Part shown: positions 44,148 through 52,679 of the stretch, piece by piece | How the letters are laid out: each line of letters opens with the position of its first letter | Position numbering within the stretch: the stretch's first letter is position 1 | Source: Streptomyces ochraceiscleroticus | GTDB taxonomy: Bacteria > Actinomycetota > Actinomycetes > Streptomycetales > Streptomycetaceae | Direction: 5' to 3' | NCBI RefSeq assembly: GCF_000720485.1 | Contig: NZ_JOAX01000017.1 | Span: 95,146 to 159,145 of the forward strand | DNA: 64,000 nt | Made by a program: the position numbers and the translations under genes | The notes under the pieces: model-generated | The model's input: the letters and a program-made list of their open reading frames with translations, nothing else | What the model was told of the DNA's origin: nothing | Database searches by the model: none

Positions 44148-45165
44148 GCGGTTCCTCCGTGGTCGGGGCGTCGGGAGCCGTGGTCGGGCCTTCGGCGGCG
44201 AGACAGTGGTCCTTCGCCGCGCACAGCAGGCGGACCACGTCGTACGGCAGGGTCGCGTCGTGCCGCCGGCCCGCCGCGAAGTCCTCGTACGTCTGCCGGA
44301 TGAACGCGGTGAGCGCGTCGTCGCGGAAGACGCGGGGGCGGTGCGGGTCGTCCGGGAGGACGAGCTGTGCGTGGTCGTCCTGCTCGCTCAGGGGGTAGTG
44401 GCCGACCACCGTGGCCTGCTCGAACCGCATGGTGATGCTGCGCTGTTGGACGGGTGAGGCGAGGTCGGAGACGATCTCGGTCCGTACGCCGGAGTGGTGG
44501 CGGAGGGTGAGCCGGGCGCCGCCCAGCCGGCGGCGTACGCCGCCTTCGCACGTCAGGTCGCTCCAGTGCGCGTCGACGAGGTCGGCGGGGCCCGCGAGGT
44601 CGAGGACGACGCCGAGGGAGTGCGGTATCTCCACGTCGAAGGCGGTCGGATGGCCGTCCTCGGCGAGGGACTTGAGGAAGCGCGGTTTGTGCTGCGCGAA
44701 GGCGATGTGGCGCAGCGCGCCGTGCGGGCGTTCCTCGACCAGGCGGCGCAGGCGGTGGGTGAGGCCGGCGGCCAGCCAGTGGCTCATGACCACGAGGTCG
44801 AGGCCGTACTGCCGGCGGAGCCGGTCGATGGCGTCGAGGGCCGCGCGGTCGGCCGCGAGCGGCTTTTCGACGAGGAACGTGCGGAAGCCGAGCCGGGCGA
44901 GCTCGGCGAGGACGGGCGCCCGCGCCCGGGGCGGGGTGCAGACGTGGACGACGGTGGCCGGCGGGTCGACGAGCCGGGCGGCTTCGGCGAGCGAGCGGGT
45001 GACCGTCACGCCGGTGAGGCCGTCGCCGGCCCGCGGGCGCGGGTCGCAGGCGATCAACCGGCCGGTGACGGGCGGGTCTTCGGATAAGGCGGCCAGGCGC
45101 GCGAGAGCCTTCACATGAAGTCCGGCTCCGGACCGGCCCAGCCCGATCACGAGGGGCTGCAGCAT
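44137..45165 (-). CDS. Gfo/Idh/MocA family oxidoreductase 2
   Basis: A second NAD(P)-dependent sugar-type dehydrogenase of 342 residues and first gene of the leftward operon. Rossmann start LVIGLGRSGAGLHVKALARLAAL, the EKPLAADRAALDAI catalytic-Lys motif, and the C-terminal beta-sheet domain with AFDVEIPHSLGVVLDL in place of the usual GG-x-x-x-D-x-G-x-H. It contains a TTA leucine codon (codon 27, 45085-45087), which in Streptomyces makes translation depend on the bldA tRNA. It is divergent from the first DegT aminotransferase over a 213-bp promoter region, fitting a shared keto-intermediate. Confidence 0.87.
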   Translation of the reverse strand: MLQPLVIGLGRSGAGLHVKALARLAALSEDPPVTGRLIACDPRPRAGDGLTGVTVTRSLAEAARLVDPPATVVHVCTPPRARAPVLAELARLGFRTFLVEKPLAADRAALDAIDRLRRQYGLDLVVMSHWLAAGLTHRLRRLVEERPHGALRHIAFAQHKPRFLKSLAEDGHPTAFDVEIPHSLGVVLDLAGPADLVDAHWSDLTCEGGVRRRLGGARLTLRHHSGVRTEIVSDLASPVQQRSITMRFEQATVVGHYPLSEQDDHAQLVLPDDPHRPRVFRDDALTAFIRQTYEDFAAGRRHDATLPYDVVRLLCAAKDHCLAAEGPTTAPDAPTTEEPHAR

Positions 45166-45378
45166 CTTCCTCCAAAAAGCGGTGCGCGGCGTGCGCGCCG
45201 TTCATCGGACAAGCGAATGCTGCGTGCCGCCATAAGACGAGTCAAGAAATATGAAGAGGACTTACCGCAAAGTGTGAATATGCCAGGGGGCACGTGTCGA
45301 TTGATGCGAACGGGGGATTACTCACCCTGCGGGAAACCGCCGAATGTGTACCAGGGGGTGGTCGAGGTAGCTCTCGGC
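45166..45378. promoter_or_regulatory. Divergent promoter region of the biosynthetic cluster
   Basis: The 213 bp between the two operons is clearly richer in A/T than its surroundings (for example GAAATATGAAGAG near 45245), as expected of a promoter region. I cannot pick convincing -35/-10 pairs. All cluster genes run away from here, so both operons are probably controlled from this point. Confidence 0.55.
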
Positions 45379-46590
45379 ATGGATCGTCGCGGCACGACCG
45401 ACGAAGATGACGCGACGACCTTTCAAGTGCATTGTCGTACAGTCCCATTCTTCTCCCAGGCGGAGAGCTTCGCGCGACTGTGGCCATTGATCGAGGACCG
45501 CGTGAACGAGGTGTTCGACAACGGGAAATTCTCACACGGCCGTCAGGTGGCGGAACTGGAAAGCGCGTTGGCCGCGTACACGGGAGCGCGCCATGTGATC
45601 GGGGTGAACAGCGGCACGGACGCACTGGTGCTGCTGCTGCGCGCCTGCGGCATCCGGCCCGGCGACGGCGTCCTGGTGCCCGCGTACTCCTTCGCGGCCA
45701 CCGCCACGTCGGTGGCGCTCGCCGGGGGCCGTCCGCAGTTCGTCGACATCGACCCCGTCACGTACGCGATGGACCCCGCGGCACTCGCCGCCGCCGTCTC
45801 GCCGACGAGCCGTTTCGTCATGCCCGCGCATCTCTTCCATCAGATGGCCGACATGGCGGGCCTGGCCGGCGTGGCCGCCCGGCACGGCCTGGTGCTGCTG
45901 GAGGACAGCGCGGAGGCGATCGGCATGCGGCAGCGCGGTGTGCACGCCGGACTGCACGGCGCGGGCGGGGTGCTGTCGTTCTTCCCCAGCAAGACGCTCG
46001 GCGCGCTCGGCGACGCCGGCGCGGTGCTCACCGACGATCCCGGGACGGCGGAGCTGGTCTCCGGCCTGCGCCACCACGGCCGGCTCGGCCGCACCGTCGA
46101 CGACTTCCCCACGATCTCGACGCGGAGCGCATTACCCGGTGTGAACAGCAAGATGGACGACATCCAGGCGGCGGTGCTACTGGCCAAACTGACCCGGCTG
46201 GACGCCGGCATCGCCCGCCGCGGCGAGCTGGCCGCGGCCTACGGAGAACGGCTCAGGGAAATTCCCGGCGTCCTGCGGCTGCCCGAAGTGATCGACCGCG
46301 GACCGGACTCCTCGGCCGTCTTCTATGTTTATCTGATCGAAGTCGAGCGCCGGGACGAACTGGTCGACCACCTCGCCCGGCAGGGCATCGGCACCGAGGT
46401 CTATTACCCGACCCCGCTGCATCTGCAGCCCTGCTTCGCGGAAATCGGCTATTCCCGGGGCGACTTCCCGATTGCCGAGGCGGCGAGCGAGCGCGCGGTG
46501 GCGCTGCCTTTCCATCCGGACCTGTCCGAGCGGCAGCTCGACCGCGTCTGCGAGGCGATCAGCGCGTTCTACCGCGGGAGGCCGGAATGA
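45379..46590 (+). CDS. DegT/DnrJ/EryC1/StrS aminotransferase 1
   Basis: A PLP-dependent sugar/cyclitol aminotransferase of 403 residues. Motifs: FDNGKFSHGRQVAELESAL, HVIGVNSGTDALVLLLRA, VPAYSFAATATSVALAGGRPQFVDID, LLEDSAEAIG, and the PLP lysine K205 in SFFPSKTLGALGDAG. It transfers an amino group, usually from Glu or Gln, to a keto-sugar or keto-cyclitol. I take the ATG at 45379; the reading frame continues 88 codons upstream without clear support. A TTA codon at 46132-46134 (codon 252) suggests bldA control. Coupled to the next aminotransferase by ATGA. Confidence 0.88.
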   Translation: MDRRGTTDEDDATTFQVHCRTVPFFSQAESFARLWPLIEDRVNEVFDNGKFSHGRQVAELESALAAYTGARHVIGVNSGTDALVLLLRACGIRPGDGVLVPAYSFAATATSVALAGGRPQFVDIDPVTYAMDPAALAAAVSPTSRFVMPAHLFHQMADMAGLAGVAARHGLVLLEDSAEAIGMRQRGVHAGLHGAGGVLSFFPSKTLGALGDAGAVLTDDPGTAELVSGLRHHGRLGRTVDDFPTISTRSALPGVNSKMDDIQAAVLLAKLTRLDAGIARRGELAAAYGERLREIPGVLRLPEVIDRGPDSSAVFYVYLIEVERRDELVDHLARQGIGTEVYYPTPLHLQPCFAEIGYSRGDFPIAEAASERAVALPFHPDLSERQLDRVCEAISAFYRGRPE

Positions 46591-47717
46591 CCGTACCGCT
46601 ACGTATTCCGTTCTTCCCGCCGGACCTGTTCGAGGACGACCGCGCGGTACTGCTCGGCCTCCTCCGCGACATCGGTCTCGCGCCGGAGCAGCGCTTCATT
46701 CTCGGGGAACACACCCGCAGGTTCGAGCAGTTGCTCAAGGAATCGCTCGGCGCGGCCGACGTGGTCGCCTGCAGCAGCGGGACCTCGGCGCTGGACCTGG
46801 TGCTCGCCGCGCTGGACGTGGGTCCGGGCGACGAGGTGGTGGTACCGGCCTTCGGCTGTGCCCCGCTCGCCTCGTCCGTCGTGCACCTGGGCGCCACGCC
46901 GGTGTTCGCCGACATCCGGCCGCACACCATGGTCGCCGACCCCGCCGAGGTGGAGAAGCGGATCACCGAGCGCACCAAGGCGGTCATGCCGGCCCACATC
47001 TTCTCCGTCATGGCCGACATGCCGCAGTTCGCCGACCTCGCGCGGCGCCGTGGAGTCCGGCTCGTCGAGGACTCCGCTGTCGCGCAGGGCGCGGTGCTGG
47101 GCGGCACGCCGGCCGGGCTGTGGGGCGAGGCCGGGGTGTTCTCGTTCGTGCAGGTGAAGTCCTTCGGGATGCCCGGCGAGGGCGGCGTGGTGGTGACCCG
47201 GGACGCCGCCCTCGGGGAGCGGGTGCGGATGCTGCGCAACCACGGGCAGGACGGCCGTCATCGCTTCCTGCACCACGTCATCGGGCGGAACAGCAGGTTC
47301 GACGAGATCCAGGCCGCGTTCCAGATCCACCGCTTCGGCGGGCTGGCGGGGCGGCTGGAGCGGCGGGCCGCCATCGCCGAGTACTACACCGAGCGGTTCG
47401 CGCCGCTGGCGGAGCGGGGCGTGGTCCCGCCGCCCGCGGGCCGGGACGGCCGCTGCTACTACGTCTACGCGGTGCTCGCGGAGCGGCGGCAGGAGCTGGA
47501 GCGGGCGCTGCGGGAGCGCGGCATCGAGTCCCACGCGTACTACCCGCTCCCGCTGCCGCTGCAGCCCGCGTTCGCCGTGTTCGCGCCGCCCGGGGAGCGG
47601 TGGCCGCACGCCGAGGAGGCGGGCAGGCAGGCCCTGGCGCTGCCGGTGTACCCGCATCTGACCGACGCGCAGGTCGAGTACATCGCCGACGCCGTGTGCG
47701 CGTGCGCTGCCCACTGA
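46587..47717 (+). CDS. DegT/DnrJ/EryC1/StrS aminotransferase 2
   Basis: A second, only distantly similar DegT-family enzyme, 376 residues: VVACSSGTSALDLVLAALDV, VVPAFGCAPLASSVVHLGATPVFADIR, LVEDSAVAQGA and K191 in FVQVKSFGMPGEGG. Both aminotransferases share an unusual PAH(L/I)F..MADM segment between substrate strands. Two aminotransferases with two dehydrogenases suggest a product carrying two amino groups placed by oxidation and transamination, as in actinamine or streptidine pathways. The ATG overlaps the previous stop; a 96-bp gap follows before the prenyltransferase gene. Confidence 0.88.
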   Translation: MTVPLRIPFFPPDLFEDDRAVLLGLLRDIGLAPEQRFILGEHTRRFEQLLKESLGAADVVACSSGTSALDLVLAALDVGPGDEVVVPAFGCAPLASSVVHLGATPVFADIRPHTMVADPAEVEKRITERTKAVMPAHIFSVMADMPQFADLARRRGVRLVEDSAVAQGAVLGGTPAGLWGEAGVFSFVQVKSFGMPGEGGVVVTRDAALGERVRMLRNHGQDGRHRFLHHVIGRNSRFDEIQAAFQIHRFGGLAGRLERRAAIAEYYTERFAPLAERGVVPPPAGRDGRCYYVYAVLAERRQELERALRERGIESHAYYPLPLPLQPAFAVFAPPGERWPHAEEAGRQALALPVYPHLTDAQVEYIADAVCACAAH

Positions 47718-47813
47718 GCAGCGCACGACTGACCGGCGAGCGCTCCAGCAGCGAGCACCTCAGCAATGAGCGACTGCGCGACAAGCGACCAACTCTGAAG
47801 GAGGACAAGGCAG

Positions 47814-48794
47814 ATGGCGCACCACGACCTTCCGGCCGGGCTGCCGCGGGCCGCCGCGGGGCGGGCGGAGCACCGGCTCCGCAGCTTCGCCCGGCTGGGC
47901 AAGCTCGATGTCTACGACTACTACCTCAGCATCCTGGTGGTACTGGCCGCCGTGCTGCTGCCCGTCGCCCGGTTCGACCGGCCCACCGCCACGATGCTCG
48001 TGGTGTTCCTGCTCGGCCAGGTGTTCGTGATCATGGCGATGGTCGCGCTGGACGACGTGACCGGCTTCCGCGACGGCAGCGACACCCAGAACTACGGCCC
48101 GGACAACCCACTGCGCAACAAGCTGCGCAAGCCACTGGTGGCCGGCACCCTGACGGAGCGCGAGGCGCTCGGCTTCGCCTGGGTGACAGCGCTGATCGGC
48201 GCGCTCCTGTGGGCCGCCGCCGTGACCCTCGCGCCGCACCGTCCGACGTGGGCGCTGGTGCTGATCGGGGCCCTGTTCGTGGTGTCCCTCCAGTACTCCT
48301 ACGGCCTGAAGATCAGCTATCACGGCTTCCAGGAGGCGTTCCTGGTCGCGCTGGGCGTGGTGCTGGTCGTCGCGCCGTACGGTCTCGCCGAGGGCCGGTT
48401 CTCCGGGTTCCTGCTCGTGCAGGGCGTGCTGTTCGGGTTCGGGCCGCTGATGTTCGGGGTGTACTCCAACACCAATGACGTCGAGGGCGACCGGGCCGTC
48501 GGGCGGCCGACCGTGGCGGCGCTGGTGTCGGAGCGCGGCAACGCGGTGTTCATCGGCTGTCTGTCGGCCGCGGAGTTCCTGCTCGGCGCGGTCGCCTCGG
48601 CCACCGGCATCGCCCCGTGGTGGTTCGTGCTGCTGATGCTGCCCGCGACGGCGCTGCGGACGAAGCAGTTCGTCACCGGCTTCGTGCGCGGCGACATCAT
48701 GCGGGCCCGGCGGACCGGCTTCAGGGTGCACCGCCTGAGCGTGGCGCTGCTGGTCGCGGCGAACCTCCTCGTGGGATCGGGGGCCGCCGGATGA
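47814..48794 (+). CDS. UbiA superfamily prenyltransferase
   Basis: An integral membrane prenyltransferase of 326 residues with eight or nine helices. The second aspartate motif is canonical (SNTNDVEGDRAVGR, D222 and D226), the first is atypical: D80-D81 and D87 in ALDDVTGFRDGSD. LRKPLVAGTL corresponds to the RPxxxG segment. UbiA enzymes attach polyprenyl diphosphates to aromatic rings, glycerol phosphate or ribose phosphate. Here the acceptor is unknown; an aminosugar or acyl unit made by neighbours is one option. AAGGAGG precedes the ATG, and the stop overlaps the FAD enzyme gene by four bases. Confidence 0.86.
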   Translation: MAHHDLPAGLPRAAAGRAEHRLRSFARLGKLDVYDYYLSILVVLAAVLLPVARFDRPTATMLVVFLLGQVFVIMAMVALDDVTGFRDGSDTQNYGPDNPLRNKLRKPLVAGTLTEREALGFAWVTALIGALLWAAAVTLAPHRPTWALVLIGALFVVSLQYSYGLKISYHGFQEAFLVALGVVLVVAPYGLAEGRFSGFLLVQGVLFGFGPLMFGVYSNTNDVEGDRAVGRPTVAALVSERGNAVFIGCLSAAEFLLGAVASATGIAPWWFVLLMLPATALRTKQFVTGFVRGDIMRARRTGFRVHRLSVALLVAANLLVGSGAAG

Positions 48795-50164
48795 GCCCGG
48801 ACCTGGACGTGGCCGTGATCGGCGCGGGCATCGCCGGGCTGACCACCGCGCACGAACTGCAGCGCGCCGGGCTGAGCGTCCGGGTGTACGAGAAGCAGCG
48901 GCACGTCGGCGGCCGGATGCGCAGCTTCCGGCACGACGGCTACACCGTCGACGAGGGCGCCGAGCAGCTCCCCCGGCACGGCTACCGCGCCACCTGGGAG
49001 CTGATCGAGCGGCTGGGCGTACCGGAGGGCGACGTGCCGCGGATCGGCGGCCGGCTGGGCATGTGGCGCGGCACGCGGGCCCGGCCGGGCGTGGCGGAGC
49101 CCTCGGCGCTGCTCACCGGCGCCGGGCTCGGCCCGCGCGCCCGCCTGGACCTGGCCCGCTTCCTCGCCCGGCTCGCGCGGCAGCGCGCGGAGTTCGACGC
49201 CGACCACCCGGAGCGGACGCCGCTGGGCACGACGACCGTCAAGGAGCTGGCCGGGCGCTACCACCCCGATCTCCACGACTATCTCCTGCAGCCGGTCGCC
49301 GGCGGCTTCTTCGGCTGGGACACCGCGCGCTCCGCCGCGGCCCCGATGCTGAGCCTGCTGCTGGACGCGGGCGGCCCGGCGAGCTGGCACACGTACGCGA
49401 GCGGCATGGACCTTCTCGCCCGTCGGCTCGCCGCCGGGCTCGACGTCGTCACCGGCAGCGAGGTGCACGAAGTGGTCGCCGACCGGGATTCGGCGGGCCT
49501 GCGGATCGGCGGCGGCGTCGTCACGGCGCGCGCGGCGGTGCTCTGCGTACCGGCGCCCGTGGCCGCCCGGCTGCACGCCAACCCCTCGGTGGACGAGGCC
49601 GCTTTCCTGTCCGCGTGCACGTTCACGCCGACGCTGAAGGTGAGCTGCCTGCTGGACCGGCCGCGCGGGCCGCGGGCCGGCGGCGAGCCGCTGTACCTCC
49701 TCCTCACCCCGGACGCGGAGGACAGCGTGCTGTCCGGTGTCATCGCGGACCACGTCAAGCACCCGGCGCGGGCCCCCGCCGGCAAGGGCCTGCTGACCCT
49801 CATGGCGCACGCCCGGACCATCCCCGAGCTGCTCGCCGCGCCGGAACGGGAGGTCATCGAGCGCCTCACCAAGGCGGCCCGGCGCTATGTACCGGACCTG
49901 GAGCAGACCGGTATGCGCAACTTCGTGCACGCCTTCCCGCACGGTCTGCCCGAGGCCACCCCCGCGGCGCTGCGCCGCCGCCCGTCCTTCATGGCCCGCG
50001 CCACGAGCCCCGTGGAGTACGCCGGCGACTGGGTGATGCTGCGGCCGTCCTCCGAGGGCGCCGTGCGCTCGGGCGCGCTCGCCGCCTCGCGCGTCCTCAG
50101 CCGGCTGCGCGGCCCCCGCCCCCACGACACGACCGACCGGGAGACGACACGTGAAACCGCGTGA
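48791..50164 (+). CDS. FAD-dependent oxidoreductase (protoporphyrinogen oxidase/phytoene desaturase-like)
   Basis: 457 residues. The FAD-binding start is DVAVIGAGIAGLTTAHELQRAGLSVRVYEKQRHVGGRM, the signature of the amine oxidase/PPOX superfamily; middle YHPDLHDYLLQPVAGGFFGWD and the C-terminal FAD segment YAGDWVMLRPSSEGAVRSGALAASRV are also typical. It would oxidise a hydrophobic substrate, perhaps the prenylated intermediate or the prenyl chain. The ATG overlaps the ubiA stop, implying successive steps. Its end overlaps the next gene by 14 bp. Not a haem enzyme in this context. Confidence 0.85.
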   Translation: MSPDLDVAVIGAGIAGLTTAHELQRAGLSVRVYEKQRHVGGRMRSFRHDGYTVDEGAEQLPRHGYRATWELIERLGVPEGDVPRIGGRLGMWRGTRARPGVAEPSALLTGAGLGPRARLDLARFLARLARQRAEFDADHPERTPLGTTTVKELAGRYHPDLHDYLLQPVAGGFFGWDTARSAAAPMLSLLLDAGGPASWHTYASGMDLLARRLAAGLDVVTGSEVHEVVADRDSAGLRIGGGVVTARAAVLCVPAPVAARLHANPSVDEAAFLSACTFTPTLKVSCLLDRPRGPRAGGEPLYLLLTPDAEDSVLSGVIADHVKHPARAPAGKGLLTLMAHARTIPELLAAPEREVIERLTKAARRYVPDLEQTGMRNFVHAFPHGLPEATPAALRRRPSFMARATSPVEYAGDWVMLRPSSEGAVRSGALAASRVLSRLRGPRPHDTTDRETTRETA

Positions 50165-51743
50165 CATGGGGACCCTGTTCGAGGAGTGCGCCGAGCGGGG
50201 CCACGGTACGGAGTTCCGGCTGGACCGGCCCTTCGACATCGCGCCGGAGGCCGGTACGGCACACTCCGTCGCCGGACTGGCCGCGCTCGTCCAGGACATG
50301 GCGGGCCGGCTGGCCGCCGCCGGGGCCCGCCCCGGGGACCGGGTGGCGATCGTCAAGGACAACCACTGGGACTACGACCTGCTGGCCTGCGCCGCCGTGC
50401 GGATCGGCGCCGTCCCCGCGCAGCTTTCGGGGCAGCTCTCCGGAGAGACGCTGCGGCTGCTGCTCGAACGCCTCGGCCCCGCCCTGCTCGTGACCACGTC
50501 GGGTGTGCTGGAGCGGGCCCGCGGCGAAGGCGCCGACCTGTCGCGGGCGGCGGACGCCTGTGTCCTGCTGGACGGCGCGTTACCGGGCACGCTCGCCTTC
50601 GAAGCCCTGCAGGGGAACCCCGCGCCCGGCCCCCGCCGCCGGCACGACGACGAACCCCTGGTGATCAACCACACCTCGGGCACCACGGGCGTCCCCAAGC
50701 TGGTGGTGCACTCGACCCGCACGATCATCGGCAAGCTGGCCCGGTTCGAGACCGTGCGGTATCCGAAGATCGGCGTGCGGCGCGACGACACGCTGCTCAA
50801 CGCCAGTTCGTACGCGCACGGCCGGACGTTCTGCTGGACCGCGAGCGTGCTGTGCCTCGCGCCGCGACGGATCACGATCGTCACCGGCCAGGACCCGGAC
50901 GCCGCCGACCCGCTGCTGCGCGCCCACCCGCCGACGGTCGTCGAGGCGCTCCCCGCGTCCTACGTCCGCTTCCGGCCGCTGACCGCCCGCCTGGACAACC
51001 CCTTCAGGCGCGTACGGCTGTACATCAGCACGTACGACGCGGTGCACCCGCCCGTCCTCCGCGCCTATCTGCAGGCCAGCGCAGCCCGCGGCCCGCTGTG
51101 GATGCAGGGCTGGGGCCAGACCGAGACCGGCCCGCTGACCTTCCGCTTCCATACCCGCCGCTCCGTGTCGGCGGACGACGGGCAGCAGGACGCCCGCGAT
51201 CTGGGCCGCCCCATCCCCCTCAAGACCCGGCTGAAGGTGGTCGATCCCGAGACGCTCGCGCCGCTGCCGCGCGGCCGCGAGGGACTCGTATTGGCCAGGA
51301 CGGCGGCGCGCGGCCTCGCGTACATCGGCGAGGACGCCCGTTGGGCGGCGAAGCAGCACCGCGGCTGGTGGCACACCGGCGACATCGGCATCCGGAGCCG
51401 CGGCGGCACCGTCCGGCTGCTCGACCGCGAGGTCGACCGCACCCCGCAACTGAGCTGCCTGGAAACGGAGGACGTTCTGGAGGAGCGGCTGCCGCAGGTC
51501 CTGGAGTGCGTCGTGCTCGGCAGTCCCGGCGAGGATCCGCTGCCCGTCGTGGTCACCGCGGACGGCACGCTGGACCGGGACCGCTGGCAGGAGGCGGTGC
51601 GCGACCTCCCGACGCTGCGCGAGCCGACCGTCCTCACCTGGGACGACGTCCCCCGTACGGGCACGGGCAAGGTGCGCCGCACGGCACTGCTCCGGCAGCT
51701 CACCGGCCGTACGGACACCTGCGGCTCCGGCCAGTGGACGTGA
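50151..51743 (+). CDS. Acyl-adenylating enzyme (AMP-binding) 1
   Basis: An ANL-superfamily ligase, 530 residues, that activates a carboxylic acid as the acyl-AMP and usually as CoA thioester. The P-loop is NHTSGTTGVPKLVVHS (residues 175-183), the adenine motif GWGQTETGPLTFRF, and the hinge-acid motif HRGWWHTGDIG; the C-terminal catalytic K507 is in GTGKVRRTAL. A TTA codon lies at 50580-50582 (codon 144). The GTG start overlaps the FAD-enzyme gene. Substrate is unknown. Three 16-bp repeats start at its stop codon and fill the gap to the next gene. Confidence 0.87.
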   Translation: MKPRDMGTLFEECAERGHGTEFRLDRPFDIAPEAGTAHSVAGLAALVQDMAGRLAAAGARPGDRVAIVKDNHWDYDLLACAAVRIGAVPAQLSGQLSGETLRLLLERLGPALLVTTSGVLERARGEGADLSRAADACVLLDGALPGTLAFEALQGNPAPGPRRRHDDEPLVINHTSGTTGVPKLVVHSTRTIIGKLARFETVRYPKIGVRRDDTLLNASSYAHGRTFCWTASVLCLAPRRITIVTGQDPDAADPLLRAHPPTVVEALPASYVRFRPLTARLDNPFRRVRLYISTYDAVHPPVLRAYLQASAARGPLWMQGWGQTETGPLTFRFHTRRSVSADDGQQDARDLGRPIPLKTRLKVVDPETLAPLPRGREGLVLARTAARGLAYIGEDARWAAKQHRGWWHTGDIGIRSRGGTVRLLDREVDRTPQLSCLETEDVLEERLPQVLECVVLGSPGEDPLPVVVTADGTLDRDRWQEAVRDLPTLREPTVLTWDDVPRTGTGKVRRTALLRQLTGRTDTCGSGQWT

Positions 51744-51788
51744 GAGCCGGTGGATTTGAGGGCCGGTGGGCCTGAGAGCCGGCGCCCG
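51741..51788 (+). repeat. Three imperfect 16-bp tandem repeats after the ligase gene
   Basis: Copies at 51741-51756, 51757-51772 and 51773-51788 each begin TGAGAGCCGG or TGAGGGCCGG. The first contains the stop codon of the ligase gene, and the array fills the whole gap to the methyltransferase start. It probably arose by local slippage. Confidence 0.75.
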
Positions 51789-52679
51789 GTGAGTAACGAG
51801 CGGCTCATGCATTGCAGAGAGGCGGGGAGCACACTGCGCCAGACCCTGAACGACACGGACAGCACGGACTACACGTACGACACCCCCGGTTACGTCTTCG
51901 ACAACGACAGCGCGCACAGCGAGGAGCAGCACCGCTGCCTGGCCGCCGCGTACGACCCCGTAACCCTCCCGCGGCTGGCCGCGACAGGGGTCGGGGACGG
52001 CTGGCGGTGCCTGGAGATCGGTTCGGGCGGCGGGAGCGTGGCGCGCTGGCTCGCCGCACGCGTCGTGCCCACCGGTGAGGTGACCGCCACCGACGTCAAA
52101 CCGCACCACATCCCCGAGATGCCGGGGCTCTCCGTGGTCCGGCACGACGTGGTGACCGATCCGCTGCCCGAGGCGGCCTTCGACCTCATCGTGGCGCGCC
52201 TCGTCCTGCAGCACCTCCCGGCGCGGGGCGCCGTGCTCGACAAACTGGTAGGCGCCCTCAAGCCCGGCGGCCTGCTGCAGATCGACGAGTTCGACACCTC
52301 CTACGAACCGCCCCTGCTCGCCCCGGACGCGCGCGCGGCCGAGCTGTACTCGGCGTTCCTGCGGGCGAAGGCCGCCGCGATGCGGGCGGGCGGCGGCGAC
52401 CCGCACTGGGGGCGGCGGGTGCCGGCCGCGATGCGGGCCGCCGGGCTGGTCGACATCGATCCGCAGCCGTTCATCGAGGCCCGGCACGCCGCCTCGGCAG
52501 GGCTGCGGCTCCAGCTCCACCACACCTACCACCTGCGGGACAAGCTGATCGCCGAGGGCATGACCGAGCGGGACCTGGAAGACGTACGCGCGCTGATGCG
52601 GGACCCGTCCTTCCGCGCGGCGTCCAGCATCCTGTACTCGACACAGGGCCGCCGTCCGGCGGTGGGAGGCGGCTCGTGA
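51789..52679 (+). CDS. Class I SAM-dependent methyltransferase
   Basis: 296 residues from the GTG at 51789 (an ATG at 51807 is the alternative). The Rossmann-type fold has motif I WRCLEIGSGGGSVARWLA, motif II ATDVKPHHIP, post-II VRHDVVTDPLPEAAFDLIVARLVLQHLP and motif III GALKPGGLLQIDEFD. This type often methylates O or N atoms of small molecules. The end overlaps the next gene by GTGA. Acceptor unknown; within this cluster it may cap a hydroxyl or amino group. Ribosome site is weak, so translation may be re-initiation from the gene before. Confidence 0.86.
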   Translation: MSNERLMHCREAGSTLRQTLNDTDSTDYTYDTPGYVFDNDSAHSEEQHRCLAAAYDPVTLPRLAATGVGDGWRCLEIGSGGGSVARWLAARVVPTGEVTATDVKPHHIPEMPGLSVVRHDVVTDPLPEAAFDLIVARLVLQHLPARGAVLDKLVGALKPGGLLQIDEFDTSYEPPLLAPDARAAELYSAFLRAKAAAMRAGGGDPHWGRRVPAAMRAAGLVDIDPQPFIEARHAASAGLRLQLHHTYHLRDKLIAEGMTERDLEDVRALMRDPSFRAASSILYSTQGRRPAVGGGS

